From the NCBI GenBank assembly GCA_013400975.1, contig WBMZ01006350.1, positions 1 through 64,000 of the forward strand: a stretch of DNA of 64,000 nt. The letters run 5' to 3'. The position numbers and the translations under genes were made by a program. This DNA is from Atrichornis clamosus. Its lineage: Eukaryota; Chordata; Aves; Passeriformes; Menuridae. Positions 37,003 to 47,791 of the stretch are shown piece after piece. The notes under the pieces were generated by a model that saw only the letters and a list, made by a program, of their open reading frames with translations, ran no database searches and was not told where the DNA came from. The first letter of the stretch is position 1, and each line of letters starts with the position of its first letter.

Positions 37003-37218
37003 CTGTGATGGCCTTGCTTCCTGGGGATCCGGAATTTGGAGCGCGGAACATCTGGGATTGGGAGGCGGGCGGGGCGGCGGAGGGGGTGCGGTGCAGGAGG
37101 GTGGAGCAGCGGGTTATGGACGCCGGAGATTTTTTGCTGGACTGGCTCGCCTGTGTCTTCACTGCCACGAAGAGTGGAGATCGAGAGAACTCTGGATATG
37201 AACACTCAGAACTAGTGC
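37003..37218 (-). CDS. ZNF618: ZNF618 coding exon: Ser/Thr/Pro-rich linker (5' boundary uncertain)
   Basis: The frame reads TSSECSYPEFSRSPLFVAVK, continues through a Ser/Lys/Pro-rich stretch including LLHRTPSAAPPASQ, and ends SGSPGSKAIT. It is an unstructured linker between the N-terminal finger pair and the later finger, and matches the mammalian SECSHPE...LLHRTP...PNSGSP region. The donor ACAG|GTACCA is clear. The start given uses acceptor GCTGTGCAG, which joins in phase to the previous exon as Ile-Ser-Thr. Acceptors at 37266 and 37302 are also phase-compatible and open. The residues WELP just upstream, at the same distance from SEC as human WEPP, suggest that a longer exon may be used. With the start given, the exon is 216 nt, phase 1-1. 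Confidence 0.85.
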
Positions 37219-39810
37219 CTGCACAGCCAGGGAGCTCCCAGAGCGTGGGCCTGCCGGAGCTGCTGTCTGACAGCCACGCGCACCAGTCCCTGCGCGGAGC
37301 CACTGCGGATGCACCGATCCCACGGGACACTGGGCTCCCCCCTCACCCGAGGGGACAGTGCTGAGGCTGGTTAGTGCCCTTCCACACCTGCAACTGCCAC
37401 AGGACCAACCCATTCCTCCTCCAGCAGGAATCACCCCATCCATCCAGGAGCACTCTGTGACTGCCACGGCCTGGCTGGGGGTACCTGCAGCTCTGGCCTC
37501 CATTTCCATGTACTGAATTTTGGGAGCAGACTCAGAGCTCTGAGTAGGGAGAAGTTTACATCTTTGTTCCTTGAGCTTTGAATAAATCCTAGGGATCTCC
37601 AGCTACATTCCTTGGCTCTTCCACCAAATACAAAGGAAAGGGTGCTGTTGGGAATGGAATGGAATTAGGAGGCAGAGTGAGTAAAGGCCTTTGGTCCCCA
37701 TCTCCAGACTGGTGACATGTGGAGAAATTCTGCGAGTTACTGGGATATGCTCTTTGAATGCATCTACGTTTTGGTCTCTGCAACACACAGTGAGGATCAC
37801 CAGGAACATTCAATGCCAAAAGTCATCTGAAAAACCTTCAGAAGGAGAGCCCTTTGTCTGGGCCACATGGATTAAACAAAACCATTACAAAAATGAAGAA
37901 CCTAAGAACCCCCTTCATTCCTAAGGGGCTTCTTCTATGGAAATTTGGATATGGCTCCTGAAGCCCCAGTCCCACTCCAACCGTGTCATGAAAAATCACT
38001 AAGAAACAAAGTTCACATAACCCACAGCCCCAGCTCCCTCCCAGTAATTTCTACAGTGATGGTGTAGGATGCCTAAAGGTGGATAGACAACCCCAGCACC
38101 TGCTCATCTGACAGTGTAACAGAAATACTCATCCACATGGAGCAGCTCTCTGTCAGGGAATGCCAGGGCAGCACAACAGCCTGACTCTGACACAGGGGAG
38201 AAGTCCCCAGACTGGGACTGGATGCTCATTTCCAAAATCCCGGGAGACTTTACAGACCTCGACTGTGACCAGCTCTCATCTTGGTCAGCAGCACTGGGGA
38301 GTGGGAGTTGTACATTCAGAGGGGCTTGTAGCTCCAAGGTTTTTGTTTCTCTTGCTCTGACACACAGACCCAAGGTGACATTTCCTGCAAATGTCAGGGC
38401 AGTTCTGCAGGAGATTATGCTCTCACAGGTTAGGTCAGGATACTTCTCCTCTGCTTGGTCTCTGGCCAGTTGAATAGGCAGGAAGCTTATTTTGCTCCCT
38501 ATAATTCCTTTCAATCTCCATGGATAATCCTCCTCCAGTTGCTGCCAAACTGCCAGCAAAAATGCAGTCAGATACGAAAATTTCCTGCTTATGTGTCATC
38601 TGCTTTCCCATGAGGACCATTCCCACCAATTGCTGCTTTATTCCCTTTCAATACCTTGAGGAACAGCCATCAACCAACGCTTCAGAGTCAGGCACAAAGA
38701 GCATCATTGCACACCCTCTGCAGCCCAGACACTGCTCTCTGGGACCTGAAGACAAAAGTCTCAATGCTGTGATGACCTCCAAAACTTCTTTTTCCTCCCA
38801 ACTTATACAAATAGCATCTCTTCAAATTGACACCACAGAGAAGGCTGCTCCTGCTGAAACTAAGCAGAGTGTGTTTAAGCCAGCAATGCAAGACAGACAA
38901 AGGAATATTCTAGCAGGTTGGAGGAACCTAAATGTTCACTGGAAAAAAAAATGTTTAGTCTGTAGTTCATCAGATGCCAAATTCCTTCTGAAGACTGAGC
39001 AACACAGGTAGGGACCATCAGGCAGCTCCTCTGCTCTGCTCTGGAAAAGTCACCTTCACTGTGGAACTCACGGCCTCAGGCTGCTGAAAAGGCCAAGGTG
39101 TTTCTAAAAATGAAAATACCGAGTTGCTGAAACTGGAGGTCACAAAAACCTCCTGCCTCCAAATCTGCAGCTAGACAGCAAGACTGGAGATAGCATTGTG
39201 TGCACATGACCTCATATCTGCTGCTATGGAGCTTTCTAAACGTTCTCAGAAAGCAGCTGAGGCATGTCCCAGTGGAAGCTGGAGAAGGGAGAGCAGAGGA
39301 GCGGTGATGTGCAGGGGAATTGTAACTGCACGATCTCCAGTGCCCTGGTGAGCTGAGGGCTCTGTGCCACAGCCATGCAGAGTGGCCCAGGGTGTGCTGA
39401 GGGACACACATGACCCAGGTGATGCACAAAACGTGGGGACTCCACCTTGGCAGCAGGAAAAACCCTGATCACTGCTGTGCTGGGTCAGGATGGCTGCAGA
39501 GGAGCTCCCAGGGTACCCTTTGGGTAGGAATCAGGCAATTCCCAAGGGGATCAGGAACGCAGTGCCAGCTCTCAGTTCCTCAGGCCCAGTGCTGCTGCCT
39601 GCCCTGCCCCAGGGTGGAGAACAGACTGGAGAACATTCAGAGCAGGAGGCAAGAGGAGAACTGAGGGCCAAGAACAGCAGAGCTCACAGTGGAAACACAA
39701 GTCACTCCTTTGGCTTAACTGGGAGGGTAGGGACTTGAGAACAGGCTATGCCAGGGCCTGGAAAGGACAGAAATTTGGTAACTTAGTCCTCCTTCACTGA
39801 GCAGTCAAGG

Positions 39811-39896
39811 TTATAAATAGGACCTGGTGTCTGAAAGCTACAGCTGGCTATTTTTAGTCTTAATTTAGTGGAGGCAATAATTCATCAAACTAATTA
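39811..39896. promoter_or_regulatory. Candidate enhancer: two MEF2 motifs, E-box, homeodomain site
   Basis: TTATAAATAG (39811-39820) and CTATTTTTAG (39848-39857) both match the MEF2 consensus YTAWWWWTAR. A CAGCTG E-box (39841-39846) ends one base before the second. AATAATTCATC and TAATTA (39891-39896) follow. MEF2 and bHLH factors often act together at muscle and neuronal enhancers; activity here is inference from motif clustering only. Confidence 0.4.
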
Positions 39897-41407
39897 CCTT
39901 ATGAGATTGCTGTATTTTCTGTCACTCAAAAGCAAGATTAGCTGTCTCTCTATAACATATCCGTGAACAATTCAATCAAGGCCATCCTACAGAATGTTTC
40001 TTCAGGCAGTTCACAGACCACAGTGGTCCCTCCTGTGTTTGGGAAGACCTTCAAGTCCTGTGAATGGCAAGCTGTGGCAGCAAGAAGAAAATCTGGCACA
40101 CGTAAATCCACACATCACCACCGATGCACCACCACAACAGGGATCAGATTATCTCAATATCACTTTTTCCAGGTAAAAATTCTGGTTACTAATATGTGTA
40201 TAGCATTTGTTTAGAAAGATCTTCTCAGAATGGGTAAGGAACCATTCAGATGGTTCAGATGGAATTATACCATCAGCTGTGGAGAAAACACTGTCTTTAC
40301 TGAATATGATGGAAAGTGATTCCTTAGCAATGGCCTGAAATTCAATACTCTGAGCAGACATCTCTGCTGTGGCTAACAGGTCTTTCCACAGCAAAACCCC
40401 TCTGCTCAGACCTATCAAATTTTTAATGTGTGTCTTTATACACACAAACAGGTGGGGCCTGTCCTAAAGCACTGTGGGAACTGAGTGGGAAAAACACAGT
40501 GCTCACAGATTTCCCTCACTGAGCTGGAGGAAGCAAAGACACACCACCCCACTGGGATCTGGAGCCAGTTTTCTCTTGGTTAGGCAGGATCTGTGTGGAA
40601 ACCAGTTGTGCTACAAAAAAGGGTCCCTTTCCCTAAGGAAAAGGCCATGATGGCAGCTGCCTTCATGAAACATTTAAGTGCTTCTGATGAATGAGTTGTA
40701 TCCAGTGTCCATCCAATAAGGAAAGGAACTGAGCAGAGAGGCTTGATGAACTTCCTTGAGCATCTCAGGTGTCAGGGTGGGTGTAGGTCTGTCTGCCCCT
40801 GCAGAGACAAGAATGATCCCAGGGCTGGCAGGGAAGGGTCTTCAACAGCCAGGGCCCATCCCACAGAGCCTGAGAGAGGTAAGCAAGGCCCAGAGGTGAC
40901 AGCCAGCTTCAGCCACGAGTCCAGGCCATCAGGAAGTTCATGGCAATGGGACAGGTGTGTGGTCAGGTTGGGAAGCCAAACCACAGCTCAGCAGCAGGAT
41001 CAGCTCTGGCAAGGTTAACCAGGCCCAGTGATCCTCAGGGAGGTCCAGAGTGCCCCAGACAGGGTTGATATCCAGCTGGGAAGTCAGTCTGTGAGTTGGG
41101 GTACAGACCCTTGGGATCCACAGCCAGGCATGGGCTGTGAGGCTGCTCAGGGCCTTTGAGAGCTATGAGTGCTCTCAGGGCCCTGATATCACTTTAGTTT
41201 TTCATCCTGGAAGCAAAAGGCATGGAGAGCTGTGCTGACTGTAGTGCTCTCTCCACACACACACTTCCATGACCAGGAGTGCTGCCTTGTCTGCAGGTAC
41301 CAGGATGAGGTGAGTGCCTGATCCTGAGCTAAATCCCACTCCTGGTGGATTTATAGCCAGTCCATTTATCCCCAGTGCCAAGTCCAAGTTTTCTCTGCAC
41401 TGCAAAC

Positions 41408-41742
41408 ACATCACAGAGTCACAGAATTCCAGACTGGTTTGGGCTGGACAGGACCTTAAAGCTCATCTTGTTAAACCCCCCTGCCCTGGGTAGGGACACC
41501 TTCCACTATCCCAGGGTGCTCCAAGCCCTGTCCAGCCTGGCCTTGGACACTTCCAGGGATGGGGCAGCCACAGCTTTTCTGAGCTACCTGTGCCAGGGCC
41601 TCACCCCCCAGTTTCTACTTGGATATTAGGAATTTCTTTCCAATATCCCATCTAACCCTGCCTTCTGGCAGTGTGAAGCCATTCCCCCTGCCCTGTCACT
41701 CCATGCCTTTGTAAATAATCCCTCTCCATCTTTCTGAGCAAT
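41408..41742 (-). mobile_element. CR1 LINE 3' fragment
   Basis: The minus strand carries the CR1 3' end: AGATGGAGAGGGATTATTTAC, AGATGGGATATTGGAAAG, GGATAGTGGAAGGTGTCCC-like text, GGTCCTGTCCAGCCCAAACC and a CTGTGACTCTGTGATG terminal octamer pair. The copy has a small insertion near 41610-41640. Confidence 0.93.
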
Positions 41743-42635
41743 GCCAACAGCCCAGCCAACTGCAAACAGGGTTCAATCAGTTCCACCTTACAAAGCAGCC
41801 AGAGCCTGAAGGAGGACAGAAAAATCTCTGAACCCTCCCCCATGAACCTCCATTCTAAATGTTTCTAAAACTGGGACAATGAATGTGCCTACAATCCACT
41901 TTTTTTTTTGGAAACAGCCTCTGACACCCTTCTTCAAATGAGTGAATATGTTGACAGAAACAATGCAAGAATGTGTGGTTTTCAAGAGTCATAGCCCAGT
42001 TCCAAGCTCATGAAAAAAGCCCCTACTCCTCACTCAAGAAAGGGAACTTTCAAAGGAGACATTTGGCATTGACAATTCCAGGGAACCCCACAGCAGAGCT
42101 CTTTTCCAGACAGCAGCTATCCAGCAGCCCTGGCCAAAAATGATCCTGCAAGATCCTATTGAACCTGCAGGATATAATTCCTTATTTTAGCCTATTTTCA
42201 ACAACTTTTTATTCATTATCACAGCAATCCAGAAAGACAGGCTCTGGAAGGGAAGCTTGCACTCAAGCAGAGACCCAGAAAGCTGAACCGGTGATGCTGA
42301 AGGGGTTTCCTCACCCACTCCCATCAGGACTACATTTTCAGCATTTCCCTTATAACCAGAAGCACGAGACAAGGGCAAAAACACAGTCTCAGCTTTACTT
42401 CTTCTGACTGCAAGGGCCCAGGAAAAGCCAGCTGTGCTTTTCAAAAGTCACGTGTTAACTGCTGCCTCAGAGGACCTTGGATTTTGGGAAGAGCAAAGTC
42501 TGAGCAGTAGCAAGGTGGGAGGATGTACTGGCCAGCCTGCCTTGGGAGCTCATCATGCCCTCTCCTGTATCCTCAGCAGGGTTAGTGGCTTGTCACTGTA
42601 AATCATAAATCTTACTGGTCATGGGAACTAGGAGA

Positions 42636-42675
42636 GGAAAAAAAAAAAGGTTAAAAAAAAAAAAGGAAAAAGAAT
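42636..42675. repeat. A-rich tract
   Basis: Two long A runs are separated by GGTT, followed by GGAAAAAGAA. No mobile element body is visible beside it. Confidence 0.8.
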
Positions 42676-43618
42676 AGTTTATGGGGAAGGGGTTAAACCT
42701 TATGAAAATACTGTCTTGATCTGATCTGAAGTGTCCTCATAGTTAAAGGTATTTGAAAGGACTGGAAACCCATCTGCACAGCTCAGTGAGTGCTGATCTA
42801 GTCTGCAATAGGGGCAGCTTCTTTTCTTTTGCTGCAAGTGCAAGAATGGCTTCAGCCCCAGCATTCAGAACATGCCTCCTCCTCCAAAACTGGCTCCCAG
42901 GAGGGAGAAAGCATCAGGCAGGAGCCTGAGCTTCACCCAGCACAGGAGAGGGGCAGGACCTGTGGGGGCCATTTGTACCTGCAGGACCCACTTCAGGACG
43001 CACCTCCCAGAGACCCACAGCTGTGGCTTTCTTTTCTGCTGGAGAGCCTGGACTGGAACCAGCAGCTCAGCTATTACTACAAATGGTTGGGAAGGTGGAA
43101 AGGTATCAGTGGCAATAAATCCCCTTGAAATGGGAAGGTAAGAGTTGGCTACAGCTGAGCCAGGCCCCAGTGCTCAGGGCTCAGTGCACGGGGGGACCAG
43201 AGCCCACAGAGCCCTGGTGTCCAAGGGCCCCTCTGTGGCAGGAGACTGATCCACTGCTGGCCACCAATGGCTTTGTGAGGACTGAAAACACCTGAATTAG
43301 GTGGAGCTTTTGGGGGCAGGGAACCCTAGGAATAACTGTTGTGTGTGTAATAATGAGCACTGGGGTCGTTCCTTCAGCAGATGGCAGATAACAAGATTAA
43401 CTTTGTTATGATGGTGGTAGAGGTATTTTATGCCCCGCACTTTCTACCATGATCTGGTCCCATATCCAAGCTTCAGAGAACCTGCATGGCAGTTGTCAAG
43501 AGCCACCAAGCCTTACAAGTGACAGGCTGGTGGATCATGTTCCCATAAATCCAAAGGGGCCTTATTAAAATCCCTCAAAATCCCGATTCCAGGTGATTTT
43601 GGGGCGGAAGGCACGCGC

Positions 43619-43632
43619 GCGCCCCCTGCTGG
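43619..43632 (-). promoter_or_regulatory. CTCF core-motif match
   Basis: The minus strand reads CCAGCAGGGGGCGC, which fits the vertebrate CTCF core consensus CCASYAGRKGGCRS at every position. It is flanked by GCAG on the 5' side and GCGCG on the 3' side, in a local CpG-containing patch within an otherwise CpG-poor intron. Occupancy cannot be judged from sequence. Confidence 0.65.
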
Positions 43633-44421
43633 CTGCGGCTGAAGGCACCCGGCTCAGCTCCTCCATACTCTCCCTCATCCCAAAGGCTGGAGCAGGACAC
43701 GCCCGGGTGAGGAGCAGCCACGCCGGCTCCCAGCAGAGCTCTGGGCAATGCTGGGAAAGGAGCAGGAAGTTCGGGTGTAAAGAACTTCTCTGCATACTTT
43801 AGAGTATTCACATCCAGCACATAGCAAACATTTCTCTCAACGAATTTACCCAAATTTTGCACTGAATTACATTCAGTCGCTCATTAGAGCCTCCCCTTTG
43901 TCTGAGGAGTGCAGATCACAGTGCTGTGCGGTTTGCTGAGAACTGCCTTGTCCAGAGCTCCCTGAAATAAACAGTTTATTGACTGTGATTTAATAGCAAG
44001 CTGCTGAGGTAATGTACATGGTTTTGAAACCTAGTTTTAACTCACTGTTTGGAATAATTTCCCAGAAGATTGTAAGAAAGATGCTTCTTCCCTAACATGT
44101 ATGTTCAGTTATTATTTAGGGGAGTCCAAAAATGTGCATCACTTCAGTTAAACAAGAGCCTAAACCATCAAACCCACAAGGAACTTGTGTAGAACTGCAT
44201 GGACTGGGGTAGGAGCTCATGACATTCCAGACCTAAGAGTGTCCCTGTGGGAGGGGATCCCACAGCTTTACAGTGCTCCAGTCAGCATGTGAGCCATGCC
44301 CTGCCTGCTGCAATCCCGCAGCTCCAGTGCAAGGATCCACAGGAATGAACTGTCTCCTGCCTCCCTCATGCTCCCCTGTAGCCCCAGCCTGCCCTGGGCC
44401 AGCTCTGCAGCAGATACTCAC

Positions 44422-44511
44422 TGATGGGAGCGTGCAGAGCCACGTGCTCCTGGTAGGGAGTGTAGTACTTGTACTGCTTGCCACAGAACTCACAGGTGTA
44501 ATTGCCAGTTT
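44422..44511 (-). CDS. ZNF618: ZNF618 coding exon: C2H2 zinc finger (second in window)
   Basis: This 90-nt exon encodes TGNYTCEFCGKQYKYYTPYQ followed by EHVALHAPI, a full C2H2 finger with Cys-X2-Cys, 12 residues and His-X3-His. The GKxYKYY core repeats that of the finger at 47702-47791, suggesting an old internal duplication. The acceptor is CCGTTTCACAG and the donor is ATCA|GTGAGT, phase 1-1. The neighbouring upstream intron is only 981 nt, so this finger, the acidic linker, the 36-nt exon and the first finger form a compact cluster of four exons spanning 44422-47791. Confidence 0.95.
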
Positions 44512-45492
44512 CTGTGAAACGGAACAAACACAAAGGTCAGGAGGAGTACAGCCCTCTCACACAACCCCCACTTTCTTGACTTTTCACAGAGAAACTGGCC
44601 AGATGACACAAACCCTCATGCATGTGGAACTCACCTGCCCTGTAATCCACACATCATTTTCCCAAGAAAGGAAACAGTTCAAGACAGAGGATGGACCATG
44701 CATAAAAAGTCCAGCAGAACTGAACACGCTGCAGGAGATTACCCCAAAATTACAGCAAGTAAGTGTGGAAAACAAGGGAGAGAATCCAGTTCCAAAGTCT
44801 ATATTACAGATGGCACAGTTCTGTCCTCTGGTTACAGGAAGTCTGTGATGAGTGGACAGGAACAGTCAAACTTGGAATGTTTAAGTATTAGAGAACTTTT
44901 ATATTGGGACTGTAGAGTTCTCTTGCAGGAGAAGAGGCTTTTCTGGAGTAACTGTGCTCATTCCTGCTTTCGGGGTACTGGAAATAATGGAGTGTAACCA
45001 CACACTGGCACCTCCTGCTCTTGCCAGTGCTGGGAGTACAGAACTGACAGCAAGCTGCAAGCCAAAGGAAAATCCTTTGGATATCCAAATGGATAATCAT
45101 TTCCAAAATGGACCATTCAGAGAAATGCTCTGGCAAACCCTGGTGCTCTCTCTGTTTCCCTCTGCTCTGTTTGAGGACCCACCACAAAGGCAGTGTGAAT
45201 GAATCACCTTAAGGCCCTCTCTCATCACTGCCAGTTTGCTTTTCCCCTGACCCCGCCTTCCTCTTCTGTTTGCAGAGTTCTTGAGCAGAAAACATCACAA
45301 AGCTGCAGTTCTTAGGGCCAGGGCTGTTGGTGTTTGATGCTCCTTTGAACCTGAACATATCTTTGAGCACCCCCAAGTCCCAACACCACTGTGTAAGGCA
45401 GTGCTTCCTTGTTTTCCTAGAGGTACTCCTGCTGAAGGTAGGTGTGAACTCCCTGTGCTTTCTCTTTCATTTTAAACTGCAGTAACTCTTAC
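44512..45492 (-). other. ZNF618: ZNF618 intron, 981 nt
   Basis: The intron is bounded by CCAA|GTAAGA and CCGTTTCACAG. It holds unique sequence only; nothing else is recognised. Confidence 0.92.
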
Positions 45493-45570
45493 TTGGCCCA
45501 ATCTTCTGGAAGGGTTCTGGCTCCTCCTCCTTCACCTCGTCGGCAGCAATGACGGCCTGGTCGTAGGGGT
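45493..45570 (-). CDS. ZNF618: ZNF618 coding exon: acidic linker with SUMO-like motif
   Basis: This 78-nt exon encodes DPYDQAVIAADEVKEEEPEP followed by FQKIGPK, a strongly acidic linker between the two N-terminal fingers. VKEE fits the SUMO-conjugation consensus (hydrophobic-Lys-X-Glu); use of this site is inference. The acceptor is TTCTCTTGCAG and the donor is CCAA|GTAAGA, phase 1-1. The first Asp and last Lys come from codons split across junctions. The linker closely follows the mammalian order DEVKEE...PEPFQKIGPK. It has no catalytic or metal-binding residues. Confidence 0.93.
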
Positions 45571-46326
45571 CTGCAAGAGAACAGAACCACAAGACAGCTG
45601 ACAACACCTCAGGTCTGCCTTCTACAGCTGCACGGGCACTGAATGCTCCTGCACCTGCAAGGACATTTCCATCTGTAACAAGATTGGAAGACAGGAATTA
45701 TAAAGCAATGATCCCTCTGTCTGATTCGTCCCTCCTCCTTGTGCTCAGGTGCCCCAGGACTATCCCTGCTTCCAGCCCACTAACATGCTTTGTAGGTATT
45801 CATGTTTAAAAAACACAGAGAGAAACTGAACAAACACATTGCAAAGTCTGATCCATATTTCCTGATTTTCTTCCAGAGCATCTCCCCTCTAATGCTGCTG
45901 TACTGGCTGAAAGTGGGCACGGCAATGCAGTCTGCAAGCAACAAATCCCTAACAAACACTGCCCTGGGACTTCTACCAGCTAACAGCACAGCTAGCAACA
46001 AATCAGAACCCAACCCGCTTTATAGAAGGATTTAACTTATGCCTTGAACAATTTACTGAGTCATCAAAGACATGAAACACCTGCTTCTTCGATGTTCTGA
46101 AGCCTGATCAACTGCATGTGCAACAAAAGCCTGGTATCTGCTAGGGCTGGGCATCAACCTACCGGCTGTAGACACTGTGGGAGGGAGTGAGGATGCTCCC
46201 TGTCCCACTGCAATCCCTGACAAAGCTCCTTTGACTCTTAAAAGTTCAGAATCAACCTGCTGTGTCTGAACTACTGAATGCTTGAAAAGGTTTGTGAAAT
46301 AAAGCACACAAAGTTGCTCAGCTTAC
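45571..46326 (-). other. ZNF618: ZNF618 intron, 756 nt
   Basis: The intron is bounded by GCAG|GTAAGC and TTCTCTTGCAG. It holds unique sequence only. Confidence 0.92.
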
Positions 46327-46362
46327 CTGCCCGGTTTTCTGGGGCCCCTTCCACACTAAAAA
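46327..46362 (-). CDS. ZNF618: ZNF618 small coding exon (36 nt linker)
   Basis: This 36-nt exon adds the residues VFSVEGAPENRA between the first finger in the window and the acidic linker. The first residue (Val) is formed from a split codon with the previous exon. The acceptor is CTGTGTTAG and the donor is GCAG|GTAAGC, and the exon is phase 1-1. It is too short to find by ORF length. The call rests on exact phase match to both neighbours, good splice sites, and agreement with the residue order I know for mammalian ZNF618. A second AG five bases into the exon would shift the frame and is unlikely to be used. Confidence 0.9.
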
Positions 46363-47701
46363 CTAACACAGAATAGAAGAAGGAGGGGAAGAAACAAAAC
46401 AGAAATTAAATCCTCTTAAATGGTCTTGTTTTCCTCCTGCATTTCACAAACTGCTTCAGCATATTTCAGCCCCACTGAATAAACCAGGCTTTGTGCCCCA
46501 GTCCCTCCTCTTCCCAGCAGCATCCACACAGGAACTAGTTGAGCATGCCCAGCCCTAATACACACAGATCCTCAAGGCCTCTGTTCTGACGCTGACACGG
46601 CCCCAGGTGAAGATCAGCCTCTCACCTGTGTGTGCTGGACACACCAGGCCCTTGGAGGCCCTGGGACAGTCCTTGCACACACCTGGAGCCATTTGCAAGC
46701 CCTCTGGTGACCTTTGGCAGAGCTCCCTGAGACATTTCTGACTGAAGCAGCCACGTTCCCCTCACAGTGACTCTCAGTGCCACTCATTTCCTTCTGGCTC
46801 CCCACAGGAGGAAGGGAGCTGGCAGTGGTGCCCTGCAGGAGAACACTGGCTGTCCTTACAGCACCTTCAGATGTCCATGTGTTCCAGTTAAACACAGCTA
46901 TTTTTTTGGACACCATGTATTGTGAAAAGTCACTGCCTTTTCTGAGACAGTCCAACTGTTCAAAACCTGCTGCTCTCCAAGCAGCCTCTTTCTAGAACTC
47001 TCCTCTGGCCAAGTGAGAAGCAGTACTGACAGGCTTGCAGCACACAGAGAGGGTCTGGAGTATCTGTGGGCTCTGAGCTGAGGAGCTCTGAATGCTCAGT
47101 AAGCAGGGGGCAAGCCAAAGTCACTGTGGTGATATTTCATTTTCCCCAATGGAGAAAAAAGAAACACTGCTTCTGGCACTGGATGTCTGCTTCTGTCCAA
47201 GTGTCACCAACCTAGGCCACATCTACAGCCACAGAAGAAAAATTAACCTGTAAGGGCCACTGACAACTGCATCAATTCACTACCCTGGTGATTAACAAGA
47301 ATGAAACACTTCCCAACTCTGAAACCTAAAACACTTCACAGAGAAGTATGCTGGGAACAAACCTGTAAAGTCAGAAACCAACTCCTTCCCAGCAAATAGT
47401 CAGTCTGATCATTTACCTTGAGGCACTCAGTGCCAGGATCTCCCTCCTAACCGTGAACCTCACTGCAGACAGGACTGCAAGGACCCCAGGTCCCAGCACA
47501 AGGTGTTGTTTTGATGCACACAAAGAGAATCAAGCACAGCAAACTCCCTCCTGCAGTGCCTGTAGACTGTGCCTCCATGGCAAAGACAGGTGAGCCACAC
47601 TGTCATGTCCTGCACACCACATGGTCCTGCAGAACCACATCTTGCTTCCCCAAAGGCTTCTCATCCTAGTTCAGGTGTCTGAGTGTCAAAACATTACTCA
47701 C
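46363..47701 (-). other. ZNF618: ZNF618 intron, 1339 nt
   Basis: The intron is bounded by GATG|GTGAGT and CTGTGTTAG. It holds unique sequence only; no repeat or exon is recognised. Confidence 0.92.
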
Positions 47702-47791
47702 CATCCACGGCATGTAGGTCTCTGTGCTCTTGAAAGCAGCTATAGTATTTATATTTTTTCCCACAAATGTCACACGTGTACCTAAAATTGT
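47702..47791 (-). CDS. ZNF618: ZNF618 coding exon: C2H2 zinc finger (first in window)
   Basis: This 90-nt exon encodes about 30 residues with one complete C2H2 finger. It reads NFRYTCDICGKKYKYYSCF and then QEHRDLHAVD: two Cys two residues apart, 12 residues, then His-X3-His. The aromatic KYKYY run is a ZNF618 hallmark shared with the finger at 44422-44511. The acceptor is TTCTTCCTACAG and the donor is GATG|GTGAGT. The exon starts with two bases of a split codon and ends with one base, so it is phase 1-1. In the human protein another finger of the same type precedes this one; its exon is not in the window. The finger presumably binds nucleic acid or a protein partner in the nucleus, but its target is unknown. 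Confidence 0.95.

Larger units (their letters stand above)
37219..44421 (-). other. ZNF618: ZNF618 intron, 7.2 kb, with regulatory-motif candidates
   Basis: The intron is bounded by ATCA|GTGAGT and the proposed acceptor GCTGTGCAG. It contains a CR1 copy (41408-41742), the MEF2/E-box cluster (39811-39896), an A-rich tract (42636-42675) and a CTCF-like site (43619-43632). No coding exon is seen. Confidence 0.85.
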
